Assembly (NCBI GenBank): GCA_036005065.1
Contig: DASYQW010000348.1
Span: 1 to 64,000, forward strand
Direction of reading: 5' to 3'
Origin: Candidatus Methylomirabilota bacterium
GTDB lineage: Bacteria > Methylomirabilota > Methylomirabilia > Rokubacteriales > DASRDR01
Length of the DNA: 64,000 bases
The position numbers and the translations under genes are program-made. The notes under the pieces were generated by a model. It saw nothing but the letters and a program-made list of their open reading frames with translations, was not told the origin of the DNA and did no database searches. Positions 7,146 through 17,223 of this stretch are shown here, one piece after another (the first letter of the stretch is position 1; every line of letters begins with the position of its first letter).

Positions 7146-9596
7146 TCAGTTCCCTCCGACGCCGACGAGCGCCGCCGCGTCGGGCTCCGGGCGGCGCCGT
7201 GCCCACCCGCCGGGCAGGGCGAGGCGGAGCACCTCGGCCACCGTCGAGACGAGGTGGATGGCGAGGCTGGCCCGTACCTCGGCCGGGACGTCCTCCAGCA
7301 GCGCTTTCTCGTTTTGCCGCGGCAGGATCACCGTCGTGATACCGGCCCGGTGCGCGGCCAGGACCTTCTCCTTGATGCCGCCGACCGGAAGGACGCGACC
7401 GGTCAGGGTGATCTCGCCCGTCATGGCGAGCCGCGGGTGGACGGCCTGGCCGGTGAGGAGCGAGACCAGCGCCGTCGCCAGCGTGATGCCGGCCGAAGGG
7501 CCATCCTTCGGGATGGCGCCGGCGGGCACGTGCAGGTGGACGTCGTACTCGGCCCAGAAGGACGGATCGATGCCGAGCTCGTGCGCGTGCGCGCGCACCC
7601 ACGACACGGCGGCCTGGGCCGACTCCTTCATGACGTCACCCAGCTGGCCGGTGATCGTCAGCGACCTCCCGCCTTTCATCCTGGAGGCCTCGATGAAGAG
7701 GATGTCCCCGCCGGCCGGGGTCCAGGCCAGACCGACCGCCACCCCCGGCACCCGAGTCCGCTCCTCGAGCTCTTCCTCGAGGAGGAAGCGCGGCGCCCCC
7801 AGCAGGGCCGTGACGCGCTCCGGCGTGATCGTGACCGGAGTCGAGTCCCCTTCCGCGCGCCGCCGGGCCACCTTCCGGGAGAGCGAGGCGATCTCGCGCT
7901 CGAGATTCCGGACCCCGGCCTCGCGCGTGTAGCTTCGCACGAGCAGTCGGAGCGTCTCGTCGGTGAAGGCGACGTCCTGGTCCAGCGTCAGGCCGTGTTC
8001 CCGGGCCTGCTTGGGACCGAGGTAGCGACGCGCGATCTCGATCTTTTCGTCCTCGGTGTAGCCCGACAGCTGGATGACCTCCATCCGGTCCCGGAGCGCC
8101 GGAGGGATCGGGTCCAGGAGGTTGGCGGTGGTGATGAACAGGACCCGCGAAAGATCGAAGGGCACGTCGAGATAGTGGTCCCGGAAAGTCGAGTTCTGTT
8201 CGGGGTCCAGCACCTCGAGGAGTGCGGAGGCCGGGTCGCCCCGGAAGTCGTAGCCCAGCTTGTCCACCTCGTCGAGCATGAACACGGGGTTGCGGGACTC
8301 GGTGCGGCATAACCCCTGGATGATCTGGCCGGGAAGGGCCCCGATGTAGGTCCGCCGGTGGCCCCGAATCTCGGCCTCGTCCCGCATCCCGCCGAGCGAG
8401 ATGCGGTGGAACTTCCGGCCCAGCGCGCGGGCGATCGACCGGCCCAGGGACGTCTTGCCGACGCCCGGCGGGCCGACGAAGCAGATGATCGGGTCCTTGC
8501 CCTCGGGGTGGATCTTTCGCACGGCCAGGTACTCGAGGATCCGGTCCTTGATCTTGGGGAGACCCCAGTGGTCCTCGTCGAGCACGGCGCGGGCGCGCCC
8601 GAGGTCGATCTCGTCGCGGGTCTCCTTCTGCCAGGGGAGCGAGACGAGCCATTCGAGGTAGGTCCGAGCCACGGTGTACTCGGCCGCCGCCGGCGGCATC
8701 TTGGCCAGCCGGTCGAGCTCCCGGAGCGCCTCGCGGTTGGCCTCCTCCGACATGCCGGCGGCCTCGATCTTCTTTCGCAGCTCGGCGATCTCCTCCCCCC
8801 GCTCGTCGCCCTCGCCGAGCTCCTTCTGGATCGCCTTCATCTGCTCGCGGAGGTAATACTCACGCTGGGTCTTCGACATCTCGCTCTGGATCTGCGATTG
8901 GATCTTCGAGCCGAGCTCCAGGACCTCCGCTTCCTTGGCGAGGGCTTCGACGAGGTGCCCGAGCCGCGCCTTGACCTCCGAGGTCTCGAGCAGAACCTGC
9001 TTGCGTTCCGACGTGAGCGAGGGCAGGACCGCCGCGATGAGATCGGCCATCTGCCCCGCATCGCCGGCCGACGCCACGAGCGTGGCCAGCTCGTCGGCCA
9101 GCATGGGCGACAACTCCACGATCCGCTGGAACGTGGCCAGCGCCTGGCGCGCCAGGGCCTCGGCTTCGATGTCGTCCGGCGCGGGGTCGACGTCGGGTAG
9201 CGGCTCGATGCGCGCCTTGAAGTACGGCGTCCTCTGGGTGAACGCGACGATGCGGAACCGCTCGAGCCCCTGGATGACCAGCCGGATGGTCCCGTCGGGC
9301 TGCTTGAGCATCTTGTGGACGACGGCGACCGTCCCGACCCCGTGGAGGTCGTCGCCCGTGGGCGCCTCCTGCGAGGCATCCCGCTGGGTCACGACCCCGA
9401 TGAGTCGCGAGCCCAGCACGGCCTCGTCCACGAGCCGGACCGAGGCCGGGCGGGCCACCGCGAGCGGGAGTACCGCCTGCGGGAAGAGTACCGCTTCCCG
9501 GAGGGGGAGGAGGGGAAGCTCGTCCGGGGTGGCCGGCCGCTTGGCCCGCTCGCCCTCTGCCGCCTTGGTCTCGACCGCGACCGTTGGCTCGCTCAT
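7146..9596 (-). CDS. lon: ATP-dependent protease Lon
   Basis: 816 residues, the usual LonA length. The N-terminal substrate-binding domain (LPLLPLREAVLFPQ onward, to about 230) and coiled coil are followed by an AAA+ module with Walker A GPPGVGKTS and Walker B VFMLDEVDK. The C-terminal serine protease domain has PKDGPSAGI (Ser about 701) and GGIKEK (Lys about 744). It degrades misfolded and regulatory proteins in the cytoplasm. ATG at 9594-9596 with an AGGTGA ribosome-binding site 4 bases upstream. It is the last gene of the minus-strand stress cluster, 43 bases after the dksA-like gene, so co-regulation with dnaK/hsp20 is likely. Confidence 0.96.
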   Translation of the reverse strand: MSEPTVAVETKAAEGERAKRPATPDELPLLPLREAVLFPQAVLPLAVARPASVRLVDEAVLGSRLIGVVTQRDASQEAPTGDDLHGVGTVAVVHKMLKQPDGTIRLVIQGLERFRIVAFTQRTPYFKARIEPLPDVDPAPDDIEAEALARQALATFQRIVELSPMLADELATLVASAGDAGQMADLIAAVLPSLTSERKQVLLETSEVKARLGHLVEALAKEAEVLELGSKIQSQIQSEMSKTQREYYLREQMKAIQKELGEGDERGEEIAELRKKIEAAGMSEEANREALRELDRLAKMPPAAAEYTVARTYLEWLVSLPWQKETRDEIDLGRARAVLDEDHWGLPKIKDRILEYLAVRKIHPEGKDPIICFVGPPGVGKTSLGRSIARALGRKFHRISLGGMRDEAEIRGHRRTYIGALPGQIIQGLCRTESRNPVFMLDEVDKLGYDFRGDPASALLEVLDPEQNSTFRDHYLDVPFDLSRVLFITTANLLDPIPPALRDRMEVIQLSGYTEDEKIEIARRYLGPKQAREHGLTLDQDVAFTDETLRLLVRSYTREAGVRNLEREIASLSRKVARRRAEGDSTPVTITPERVTALLGAPRFLLEEELEERTRVPGVAVGLAWTPAGGDILFIEASRMKGGRSLTITGQLGDVMKESAQAAVSWVRAHAHELGIDPSFWAEYDVHLHVPAGAIPKDGPSAGITLATALVSLLTGQAVHPRLAMTGEITLTGRVLPVGGIKEKVLAAHRAGITTVILPRQNEKALLEDVPAEVRASLAIHLVSTVAEVLRLALPGGWARRRPEPDAAALVGVGGN

Positions 9597-9639
9597 CCGA
9601 TCACCTGTCACTCGCCTGTCGGTGACCCGGGCCGATCGA

Positions 9640-10188
9640 TCAGGCCGTCTCTTCCGGTACGGCTCGAGCGCGCACCGGTGCCGCGTCCACGCGGAGCTGT
9701 TCCCGCTCCCAGGCCTCCTGGCAGCGGGTGCAGCGGACCGCGAACGGATGCGCGCGCAGCCGGATCCCGTTGATCGGTTCCTCGCACACCTCGCACCGGC
9801 CGTAGCTCCCTTCCTCCATCTTCTTGAGCGCGAGGTCGATCTGGGCCAGCATCCCGGCCCGGCGATCGGCCACGGCGAAGCCCATCTCGTCGTCGGGGCT
9901 GAGCCCCGGGCGGTCGCCGAAGGGTGTTCCCTCGATCTTCTCCCGCTCGGTCGCCTCGCGACGGCCTTCACGCTCCTCGCGCAGCTTGGCCACGAGCTCG
10001 GCCCGCTTGGCGAGCAGGAGGGCCTTGAGCTCCGCCTGGACCACGGCGGGGTTCGTTTTTTCGACGGCCGCGGGCTTTCTGGCCGGCGGTCCCTTGACGG
10101 GCGCCGGGCGCTTCACGGCGGCGGGGCCCTTCACGGCCGCCGCGCGCTTGACGGCCGCCGAGCTCTTGCCGGGTCGTGTTCGTGCCAT
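9640..10188 (-). CDS. DksA/TraR-type zinc-finger protein with basic repeat tail
   Basis: 182 residues. The C-terminal half is a TraR/DksA C4 zinc finger: a helical hairpin (LKALLLAKRAELVAKLREER), then GRCEVCEEPI and VRCTRCQE supplying four Cys. Proteins of this type enter the RNA polymerase secondary channel and modulate initiation. The N-terminal 45 residues are a lysine/alanine/proline repeat (AAVKR/AAVKG units about 8-10 apart) resembling histone-H1-like tails, which is unusual for DksA and may add DNA or RNA binding. Strong Shine-Dalgarno (GAGGAGGAGG) before the ATG at 10186-10188. Its place between hspR and lon suggests stress control. Confidence 0.85.
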   Translation of the reverse strand: MARTRPGKSSAAVKRAAAVKGPAAVKRPAPVKGPPARKPAAVEKTNPAVVQAELKALLLAKRAELVAKLREEREGRREATEREKIEGTPFGDRPGLSPDDEMGFAVADRRAGMLAQIDLALKKMEEGSYGRCEVCEEPINGIRLRAHPFAVRCTRCQEAWEREQLRVDAAPVRARAVPEETA

Positions 10189-10228
10189 TCCCTCCTCCTC
10201 GGGTGCCTCCGTGGACCGGAGCGCAGGT

Positions 10229-10612
10229 CTAGAGGACATCGAGCTTCTGTAGGTGCCGGTCGGCGACGCGCACGAGGGCCGACGCCTCGGCCCCCTCCGG
10301 GTATCGGTCGGCGCCACCCTCCTGGCGCCCGTGGGACGCCAGCTCCTCGAGCTCCTTCTGCATCTGAAGCATCTGCCGCCTCATCCTTAAGATGATCTCG
10401 ACCCCTGCCAGATTCACGCCCAGGTCGCGCGTCAGGCGCAGGATGCGCCGGACGTCGTCGACGTCCTCGGCCGAGTAGAGCCGGGTGCGACCCACCGTCC
10501 GGCTCGGCCGGACCAGCCCTTTCCGCTCGTAGAGGCGGAGAGTCTGGGGGTGGACGTGCAGCATGTCCGCCACCACCCCGATGAGGTAGAGGGGCCGACC
10601 GGGGTCGCTCAC
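10229..10612 (-). CDS. hspR: MerR-family heat-shock regulator (HspR-like)
   Basis: 127 residues from the GTG at 10612. The MerR-type winged helix is clear: HVHPQTLRLYERKGLVRPSR, then TRLYSAEDVDDVRRI, followed by a C-terminal coiled coil (about 75-105, MRRQMLQMQKELEEL). HspR proteins repress dnaK operons and use DnaK as co-repressor; position after dnaJ matches hspR in actinobacteria. A longer form from ATG 10687 would overlap dnaJ by 32 bases and add a low-complexity RS-rich leader, so the shorter start is preferred. No classical HAIR operator (CTTGAGT-N7-ACTCAAG) was found upstream of hsp20, so the operator may differ. Confidence 0.85.
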   Translation of the reverse strand: MSDPGRPLYLIGVVADMLHVHPQTLRLYERKGLVRPSRTVGRTRLYSAEDVDDVRRILRLTRDLGVNLAGVEIILRMRRQMLQMQKELEELASHGRQEGGADRYPEGAEASALVRVADRHLQKLDVL

Positions 10613-10655
10613 CGCGGCCCCCGCATCGGCGCTGGAACTGGAACCGAGCCGTGCC

Positions 10656-11687
10656 TCATCGCGCCTCCTTCGGCATTCCTCGGCCATGGCCCCACAACCC
10701 TGCCCGCGGGTCCTCGGGCAGGAGCCGCTGGAGAGCCCGGAGGACTTCCTCCAGCGTGGAATCCGTCTGCTTCGGGATCACCACCCGCACCACCACGAAC
10801 AGTTCGCCGCGGCCTTCTCGATCGAGCCGCTGGCAGCCCTTTCCGCGGAGCCGGAAGGTCTGCCCACTCTGCGTTCCCGCCGGCACCGTGATGACGGCCG
10901 GACCGTCGAGGGTGGGGACCGGGATCCGCGACCCCAGCGCCGCCTCGGGGACCGTCAGCGGCACCTCGCAGTAGAGGTTGTCCCCCTTCCGAGTGAAGAA
11001 CGGATGGGGCCGGACCCGCGTGATCACCACCAGGTCTCCTCGCGCCCCGGGCGCCCGGACGGCATGCCCCTCTCCGGGAACGCGGATCTGGGCGCCCGTA
11101 TCGACGCCCGGCGGGATCTCCACCCGAACCCGGGCGCGCCGGGACGCGGTCCCCCGCCCCGCGCAGGCGGCACACGGCTCGGGCAGCCGCCACCCGGTGG
11201 CGCCGCAGGCTTCACAGCGGGTCGCCACGGCGGTGGCCCGTTCGATCACGAGGCGGACCGGGTGCCCCTCGCACGCCAGGCAGCGCATGGCGTGTCCACC
11301 GCCGGCCCCCCCGGTGCCCTGGCACGCCGCGCACGGCTCCTGCCGCGTGACGTCGAGAACGGCCGAGACGCCATGGAGCGCCTCCTCGAACTCGATCTCG
11401 ATCGGGTAGTGGAGATCGTCTCCCCTGAGCGCCGGCTCCTCCCGCTCGGCGGGGCCCGGGTCGAAGGCCCGGTGCCCGAGACGGTCGTACAGCGCCCGCG
11501 CCCGGGAATCGTTCAGGACCCGATAGGCCTCGGTGATCTCCTCGAACAGTCCGGCAGCGCGCTCGTCCCAGACGTTGACGTCGGGGGAATGCTGGCGGGC
11601 CAGCCGTCGGTAGGCCCGGCGGATCTCCAGGGGCGTCGCCTGCCGGGACACCCCGAGGACGTCGTAGTAGTCTCGCTTGCGCATCAC
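10656..11687 (-). CDS. dnaJ: Chaperone protein DnaJ with altered HPD motif
   Basis: 343 residues, shorter than typical DnaJ (about 375). J-domain about 5-70, but the tripeptide HPD that triggers DnaK ATPase reads SPD: RRLARQHSPDVN aligned with the usual RRLARKYHPDVN, codons CAT TCC CCC GAC. The Gly/Phe-rich linker is almost absent. A zinc-binding region has four CxxC units (CAAC, CLAC, CEAC, CAAC; one lacks the trailing GxG), followed by the substrate-binding beta domains and dimerisation end. The start is GTG at 11687 or the ATG directly after it. The gene is 30 bases downstream of dnaK. No grpE lies between them, unlike most dnaK operons. Loss of the HPD His would normally abolish DnaK stimulation. 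Confidence 0.9.
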   Translation of the reverse strand: MMRKRDYYDVLGVSRQATPLEIRRAYRRLARQHSPDVNVWDERAAGLFEEITEAYRVLNDSRARALYDRLGHRAFDPGPAEREEPALRGDDLHYPIEIEFEEALHGVSAVLDVTRQEPCAACQGTGGAGGGHAMRCLACEGHPVRLVIERATAVATRCEACGATGWRLPEPCAACAGRGTASRRARVRVEIPPGVDTGAQIRVPGEGHAVRAPGARGDLVVITRVRPHPFFTRKGDNLYCEVPLTVPEAALGSRIPVPTLDGPAVITVPAGTQSGQTFRLRGKGCQRLDREGRGELFVVVRVVIPKQTDSTLEEVLRALQRLLPEDPRAGLWGHGRGMPKEAR

Positions 11688-11717
11688 GACGCCCTCGGGG
11701 CTCCCCGGGCGGGGCCC

Positions 11718-13634
<1,917 letters not shown>

Positions 13635-13730
13635 ATGTCCCTTCTCCTTCGTTCTGATCTCGTGCCGCTACGTTGGCCGAGCGCGCCGGGCGAGGTCCCG
13701 CCGATGCGACGGGCCTCGGCCCTCGGGGAC

Positions 13731-14198
13731 TCAGCCCACGTCGATCTTGATCTCCCGGGGCTTCACCTCTTCGACCTTCGGAAGCCGGATCTCGAGGACG
13801 CCGTCACGATACGTGGCCCGGACCCTGTCAGCCTGGACCCGAATGGGGAGCTGGATGTGCCGCTCGAAGCTTCCGGTCCACCGCTCGATGCGGTGGTAGT
13901 TCTCCTCCTTGACCTGATTGTCGAGTACCCGCTGGCCCCGCAGGGACAGGACGTCTCCGACAATGGAAAGATGGACGTCCTTCTCCTTCACCCCCGGCAG
14001 CTCCGCCGTCACGACGAGGTCGTCCTTGGTCTCGTAGATGTCGACCGCCGGAGCCCACACTTGGTCCATGGCACCCGGCCGGGCCTGTCGGCCGAAGTAG
14101 GCGTCAAAGGCCCGGTTTACCTCGGACTGGATGTCCAGAAGATCTCGGAAAGGATCCAGCCTTTCAAACCGCAGCGGCCGCCAACGCTCCACCCCCAT
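13731..14198 (-). CDS. Small heat-shock protein (Hsp20/alpha-crystallin family)
   Basis: 155 residues. The N-terminal arm (PFRDLLDIQSEVNRAFD) precedes an alpha-crystallin domain, about 45-140, recognisable from DLVVTAELPGVKEKDVHLSI, RGQR, GSFERHIQLP and ATYRDGVLEIRLPK, then a short tail that keeps the IKIDV I-x-I-like motif. It would hold unfolding proteins for DnaK. It is the first gene of the stress cluster, with a Shine-Dalgarno (AAGGAGGAA) and the sigma70-type promoter described below. Confidence 0.94.
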   Translation of the reverse strand: MGVERWRPLRFERLDPFRDLLDIQSEVNRAFDAYFGRQARPGAMDQVWAPAVDIYETKDDLVVTAELPGVKEKDVHLSIVGDVLSLRGQRVLDNQVKEENYHRIERWTGSFERHIQLPIRVQADRVRATYRDGVLEIRLPKVEEVKPREIKIDVG

Positions 14199-14231
14199 GA
14201 GATTCCTCCTTAGGTAGTTGAGTCACTGAGA

Positions 14232-14260
14232 GTTATATCAGGTGATAGCTCCATTGTCAA
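14232..14260 (-). promoter_or_regulatory. Sigma70 promoter of the hsp20-dnaK cluster with inverted repeat in the spacer
   Basis: Reading the minus strand: -35 TTGACA (14255-14260), 17-base spacer, -10 TATAAC (14232-14237). An inverted repeat TATCA-CC-TGATA (14236-14247) overlaps the -10 edge and lies in the spacer, a position where a bound repressor would block RNA polymerase. HspR is the obvious candidate, although this is not the known HAIR sequence. The start of transcription would be about 14225, giving a leader of about 27 bases. Confidence 0.75.
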
Positions 14261-14319
14261 GTCTTCGGGGGCGTCCTCATTTGTCTTGATTCGATACGGA
14301 GATTGGCTTAGGGTGAGCT

Positions 14320-14949
14320 ATGCGTCCCCGGCGCTTCCGCCTGGCGCTCCTGGCAGCTGCCGGGTTGGCCGCCCTGGCCGGGTTCGTCCTGGCGGGTCGG
14401 TTGCTCGGTCGGCCTGACGCGGCCGTCCTCCCAGCCCACGACCCCGTCGCGGGAGTTCGAGCCCAGCAGCGGGTGGCCGAGGTCCTCTTGCGGGGCGGAG
14501 GGGTCGCCGTCGGGGACGACCCGATCATCCTGACACTGGCCGAGCTGAACGCTCTCCTCGCCCGGTATGTCGACAGCCGCCGCCTCGGTGTGCAGTCGCT
14601 CGCCGCGCGGTCTCAGGCTGGATGGCTCGAAGTGGCAGGACGGACGACCCCGCGCTCCCTGCTGACCGGGTCCGCCCTGTCGAGCCTCGTCTCCGTGTTG
14701 CCGGACGCGCTCCTCGACCTCGACCTGTGGGTCGGAGCACGAGGCCGGCTCGAGGTGCGGGAAGGGGAAGGGGAGTTCGTCGTGAGCCGGACGACCCTGG
14801 GACGGCAGCCGGTCCCCCCACGCTGGATCTGGCGGATGCTGCGCGTCGATCCCCGCCGCCAGCTCACGTGGCGCCTGCCCCGGGTCGTCGAGCGAATCGA
14901 CGTCGAGCCCGACCGGCTGGTGATCCACACGCGCGCCCGCGGCAGTTAG
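14320..14949 (+). CDS. Membrane-anchored or exported protein of unknown function
   Basis: 209 residues. The N-terminus has a basic patch and one hydrophobic helix (about 7-27, LALLAAAGLAALAGFVLAG), either a signal anchor or a signal peptide without an obvious cleavage box. The rest is soluble and strand-rich (ILTLAELNALLARYV, WLEVAGRTT, LDLDLWVGARGRLEV, ERIDVEPDRLVIHT), suggesting a periplasmic beta-domain. I do not recognise the family. It is divergent from hsp20, with ribosome-binding site AGGGTGA just before the ATG, and convergent with the DUF1844 gene. Confidence 0.75.
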   Translation: MRPRRFRLALLAAAGLAALAGFVLAGRLLGRPDAAVLPAHDPVAGVRAQQRVAEVLLRGGGVAVGDDPIILTLAELNALLARYVDSRRLGVQSLAARSQAGWLEVAGRTTPRSLLTGSALSSLVSVLPDALLDLDLWVGARGRLEVREGEGEFVVSRTTLGRQPVPPRWIWRMLRVDPRRQLTWRLPRVVERIDVEPDRLVIHTRARGS

Positions 14950-15010
14950 GCGCCTGTCGGAGTAATCCGACCCGGCGCCGACCAGCGGGCGTGTCGCGGC
15001 ACGAGGAGGG

Positions 15011-15064
15011 CTCCGAGCGGCGGCTTCGCCGCCGCCACGACGGGGGGGCTTCCGAGACCCCCCC
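15011..15064 (+). repeat. Family 1 palindromic repeat between convergent genes
   Basis: Module 1 GCGGCGGC-TTC-GCCGCCGC (15017-15035), module 2 GGGGGGG-CTTCCGAGA-CCCCCCC (15042-15064). Both hairpins keep perfect arms although the bases differ from other copies. It lies between two converging genes and could end transcription from both sides. Confidence 0.8.
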
Positions 15065-15072
15065 GAAATGAC

Positions 15073-15474
15073 CTACCGCCCGCGTGCCCGGACGAACCCC
15101 ATCCGCAGTGTGGCGAGTATCTCGTCCAGAACCGCGGTCTCCTCGGAGGTCCGGTTCCCCTCCGTCTTCTCCTTGAGCATGGCGAGCAAGTCGATCGTGA
15201 ACTGGGCCTGCTCGAGGTCCACGTGCGGCTGCCCGCTCATCGGATCGGGAACCTGGCCGAGGTGGACCAGGGCCTCGCTGTAGAGCATCACGCAGAACGA
15301 GGGGAGATCGGCGCGCAGACGGCCCTGGGGCGGGACCATCGTCTCCGGGCGCGGGGGCGGCGGAGCCGGCCGGGACGCGGCCGGGCGTGAGGCGGCCGGG
15401 GCCTCGGCCTCGTCCTCTCCGCGCCGGCGGCGGTCGACGACGGTGAATCCCGGATCGGCCTCTTTTTCGGGCAC
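15073..15474 (-). CDS. DUF1844 domain protein
   Basis: 133 residues, cytoplasmic. A charged and Pro/Ala-rich N-terminal half (about 1-55) is followed by the DUF1844 helix set: PSFCVMLYSEALVHLGQV, then QAQFTIDLLAMLKEKTEGN and ILATLRMGFV. DUF1844 proteins are short and of unknown function. GTG at 15472-15474 was selected because AGGAGG sits 8 bases upstream. It is encoded alone on the minus strand, divergent from mazG. Confidence 0.85.
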   Translation of the reverse strand: MPEKEADPGFTVVDRRRRGEDEAEAPAASRPAASRPAPPPPRPETMVPPQGRLRADLPSFCVMLYSEALVHLGQVPDPMSGQPHVDLEQAQFTIDLLAMLKEKTEGNRTSEETAVLDEILATLRMGFVRARGR

Positions 15475-15616
15475 GCTCGTACCTCCTGGGAAGGCGGCGC
15501 TCCACATGCAGGAAACAGCGCTCTCACCGTAACATACGGGCCCGGGGACGGCAAGGAAGCGGGAGGCGGTCGGGCTGTCGCGGCGCCACGCGATTGCCTA
15601 TCGCCTACGGGTGGTG

Positions 15617-15681
15617 TTCCGCTTCGGGGGCCGGCTTTGCCGGCGCAATTTTCCGGTCTGGGAGGGGCCCGTCGAGGCCGT
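15617..15681 (+). repeat. Family 1 palindromic repeat, degenerate copy upstream of mazG
   Basis: Module 1 GCCGGC-TTT-GCCGGC (15630-15644) is intact. Module 2 (GGAGGGGCCCGTCGAGGCCGT region) has lost its left and right arm ends. It lies 24 bases before the -10 element of mazG. Confidence 0.65.
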
Positions 15682-15704
15682 AGAGGGTGCCCGAGCGCTT
15701 TCTG

Positions 15705-15710
15705 TATAAT
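15705..15710 (+). promoter_or_regulatory. Consensus -10 element (TATAAT) of mazG
   Basis: A perfect TATAAT sits 11 bases before the mazG ATG, so transcription would start at about 15717 and the message would be nearly leaderless. No good -35 is present at 17-18 bases. Confidence 0.5.
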
Positions 15711-15720
15711 GGGGCCATCC

Positions 15721-16509
15721 ATGCAGGGCTCCGACCCTGGCCAGCGATTCGTCGAACTACTCGCGGTGATGGCCCGACTCCGAGACGAAGGGGGATGCCC
15801 CTGGGACCGCGAACAGACCCGGGAGAGTCTGCGTCCGTTCCTCGTCGAGGAGGCGTACGAGGTGCTCGAAGCCCTCGAGTCGGACGAGGCGCCGCGCATC
15901 ATGGAGGAACTGGGCGACCTCCTGTTCCAGGTCGTGTTCCACACCAAGATCGCCCGGGAGCGGGGCGAGTTCACGATGGCCGATCTCCTGGCGGCGCTGA
16001 CGGAGAAAATGGTGCGGCGGCATCCTCACGTCTTCGGTGATCGCGTGATCGGCACGGCCGCCGAGGCCCTCACCCAGTGGGAAGCGATCAAGCAGGGGGA
16101 AGGCGCCACGCGCCGCTCCGCACTCCACGGTATTCCCCGGAGCCTGCCGGGACTTCTCCGGGCCCAGCGCATCCAGCATCGTGCCTCCCGCGTCGGCTTC
16201 GACTGGCCGGACCCGCAGGGCGCGCTCGAAAAGGTCCGGGAAGAGGTGGCCGAACTCGGTACCGCGCTCGAGGCGCGGGCGCCGGAGCGCATTCGGGCCG
16301 AGATCGGGGACCTCCTCTTTTCCGTGGTAAACGTGGCGCGTCTTGCCGGGACCGACCCCGAGGCGGCGCTCCAAGACACCGCCGAGCGATTCTCTACCCG
16401 GTTCCGGCACATGGAAGACGCCGCCGACGCGGAGGGTCGCGAGCTGCGCTCGCTCACGCTGAGCGAGATGGAACGGTTGTGGCTCGAAGCCAAGGCTCGG
16501 GAGAGCTGA
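15721..16509 (+). CDS. mazG: Nucleoside triphosphate pyrophosphohydrolase MazG
   Basis: 262 residues with two MazG halves. The first carries GGCPWDREQTRESLRPFLVE, EEAYEVLEAL and EELGDLLFQVVFH (the EExxE and ExxD metal-binding pattern). The second has ALEKVREEVAEL and EIGDLLFSVVNVARL. It hydrolyses NTPs or dNTPs to monophosphates and pyrophosphate, clearing aberrant nucleotides and affecting (p)ppGpp levels. The ATG at 15721 gives the usual family N-terminus; an in-frame ATG at 15709 overlaps the -10 box and is unlikely. The macrodomain gene follows 61 bases later. Confidence 0.95.
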   Translation: MQGSDPGQRFVELLAVMARLRDEGGCPWDREQTRESLRPFLVEEAYEVLEALESDEAPRIMEELGDLLFQVVFHTKIARERGEFTMADLLAALTEKMVRRHPHVFGDRVIGTAAEALTQWEAIKQGEGATRRSALHGIPRSLPGLLRAQRIQHRASRVGFDWPDPQGALEKVREEVAELGTALEARAPERIRAEIGDLLFSVVNVARLAGTDPEAALQDTAERFSTRFRHMEDAADAEGRELRSLTLSEMERLWLEAKARES

Positions 16510-16570
16510 GGGTGCCCCCGCGGATCGATTCCGGAGCCGGAAACAGAAGCGCCCCCGAGGAGAGCGCGCG

Positions 16571-17116
16571 ATGAAGGTCAAGGTCGGGCGGGCGGACGTC
16601 GTCCTCGAACGTGGGGACATTACCGAGTACGAGGTGGACGCGATCGTCAACGCCGCCAACAACCACCTCTGGATGGGGGCGGGAGTCGCCGGGGCCATCA
16701 AGCGGAAGGGCGGGACCATCATCGAGGAGGACGCGGTCCGGCAGGGTCCGATCGAGGTCGGCGACGTCGTCGTGACCACCGCCGGCAACCTGCCGGCCGG
16801 CTACGTGATCCATGCCGCGGTGATGGGCCAGGACCTCAGGTCCGGTTCCGAGGTGGTGCAGCGGGCGACGCTCGCCACGCTGCGCCGCGCCGAGGAGATG
16901 CGGCTGCACAGCCTGGCGTTTCCCGCGTTCGGCACCGGCGTGGGACGGATGGCGCCGAAAGAATCGGCCGAGGCCATGGTCGGCGCGCTGCGGACGCACT
17001 TCAGCGAAGTGCCGGAGTCGACGATCCGGCGCATCCACCTCGTCCTGTTCCAGGACGACACCTACCAGGCGTTCGGCGCGGCGCTGGGAGGAAGCGGCGC
17101 CCGGCGCGTGGGCTGA
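16571..17116 (+). CDS. Macrodomain protein (ADP-ribose binding)
   Basis: 181 residues, a single macrodomain: GDITEYEVDAIVNAANNHLW with the adenine/ribose-binding Asp and NAANN, then MGAGVAGAIKRKGG and the phosphate-loop region AFPAFGTGVGRM. Proteins of this kind bind ADP-ribose or deacetylate O-acetyl-ADP-ribose; some remove ADP-ribose from proteins. The GGAGAGCGCG ribosome-binding site precedes the ATG. Downstream of mazG it fits a nucleotide-metabolite cleaning theme. Confidence 0.9.
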   Translation: MKVKVGRADVVLERGDITEYEVDAIVNAANNHLWMGAGVAGAIKRKGGTIIEEDAVRQGPIEVGDVVVTTAGNLPAGYVIHAAVMGQDLRSGSEVVQRATLATLRRAEEMRLHSLAFPAFGTGVGRMAPKESAEAMVGALRTHFSEVPESTIRRIHLVLFQDDTYQAFGAALGGSGARRVG

Positions 17117-17223
17117 GCTCCTTAGTGGCACGACCGTTGCATCCGGGGCGACCTCCCGGCGAGCGCGAAAAAGGTTGCGTTCTCGGCGCGCGTGGCGGAG
17201 AAGATTAGGCCACGCGAGTTGCC

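Noticed and set aside
10613-10687. Longer HspR from ATG 10687
   Set aside because: It overlaps dnaJ and adds an RS-rich low-complexity leader not seen in the family; no ribosome-binding site.
14200-14280. Search for the HspR HAIR operator (CTTGAGT-N7-ACTCAAG)
   Set aside because: Only half-like pieces (CTTGACA, GACTCAAC) occur and at the wrong spacing.
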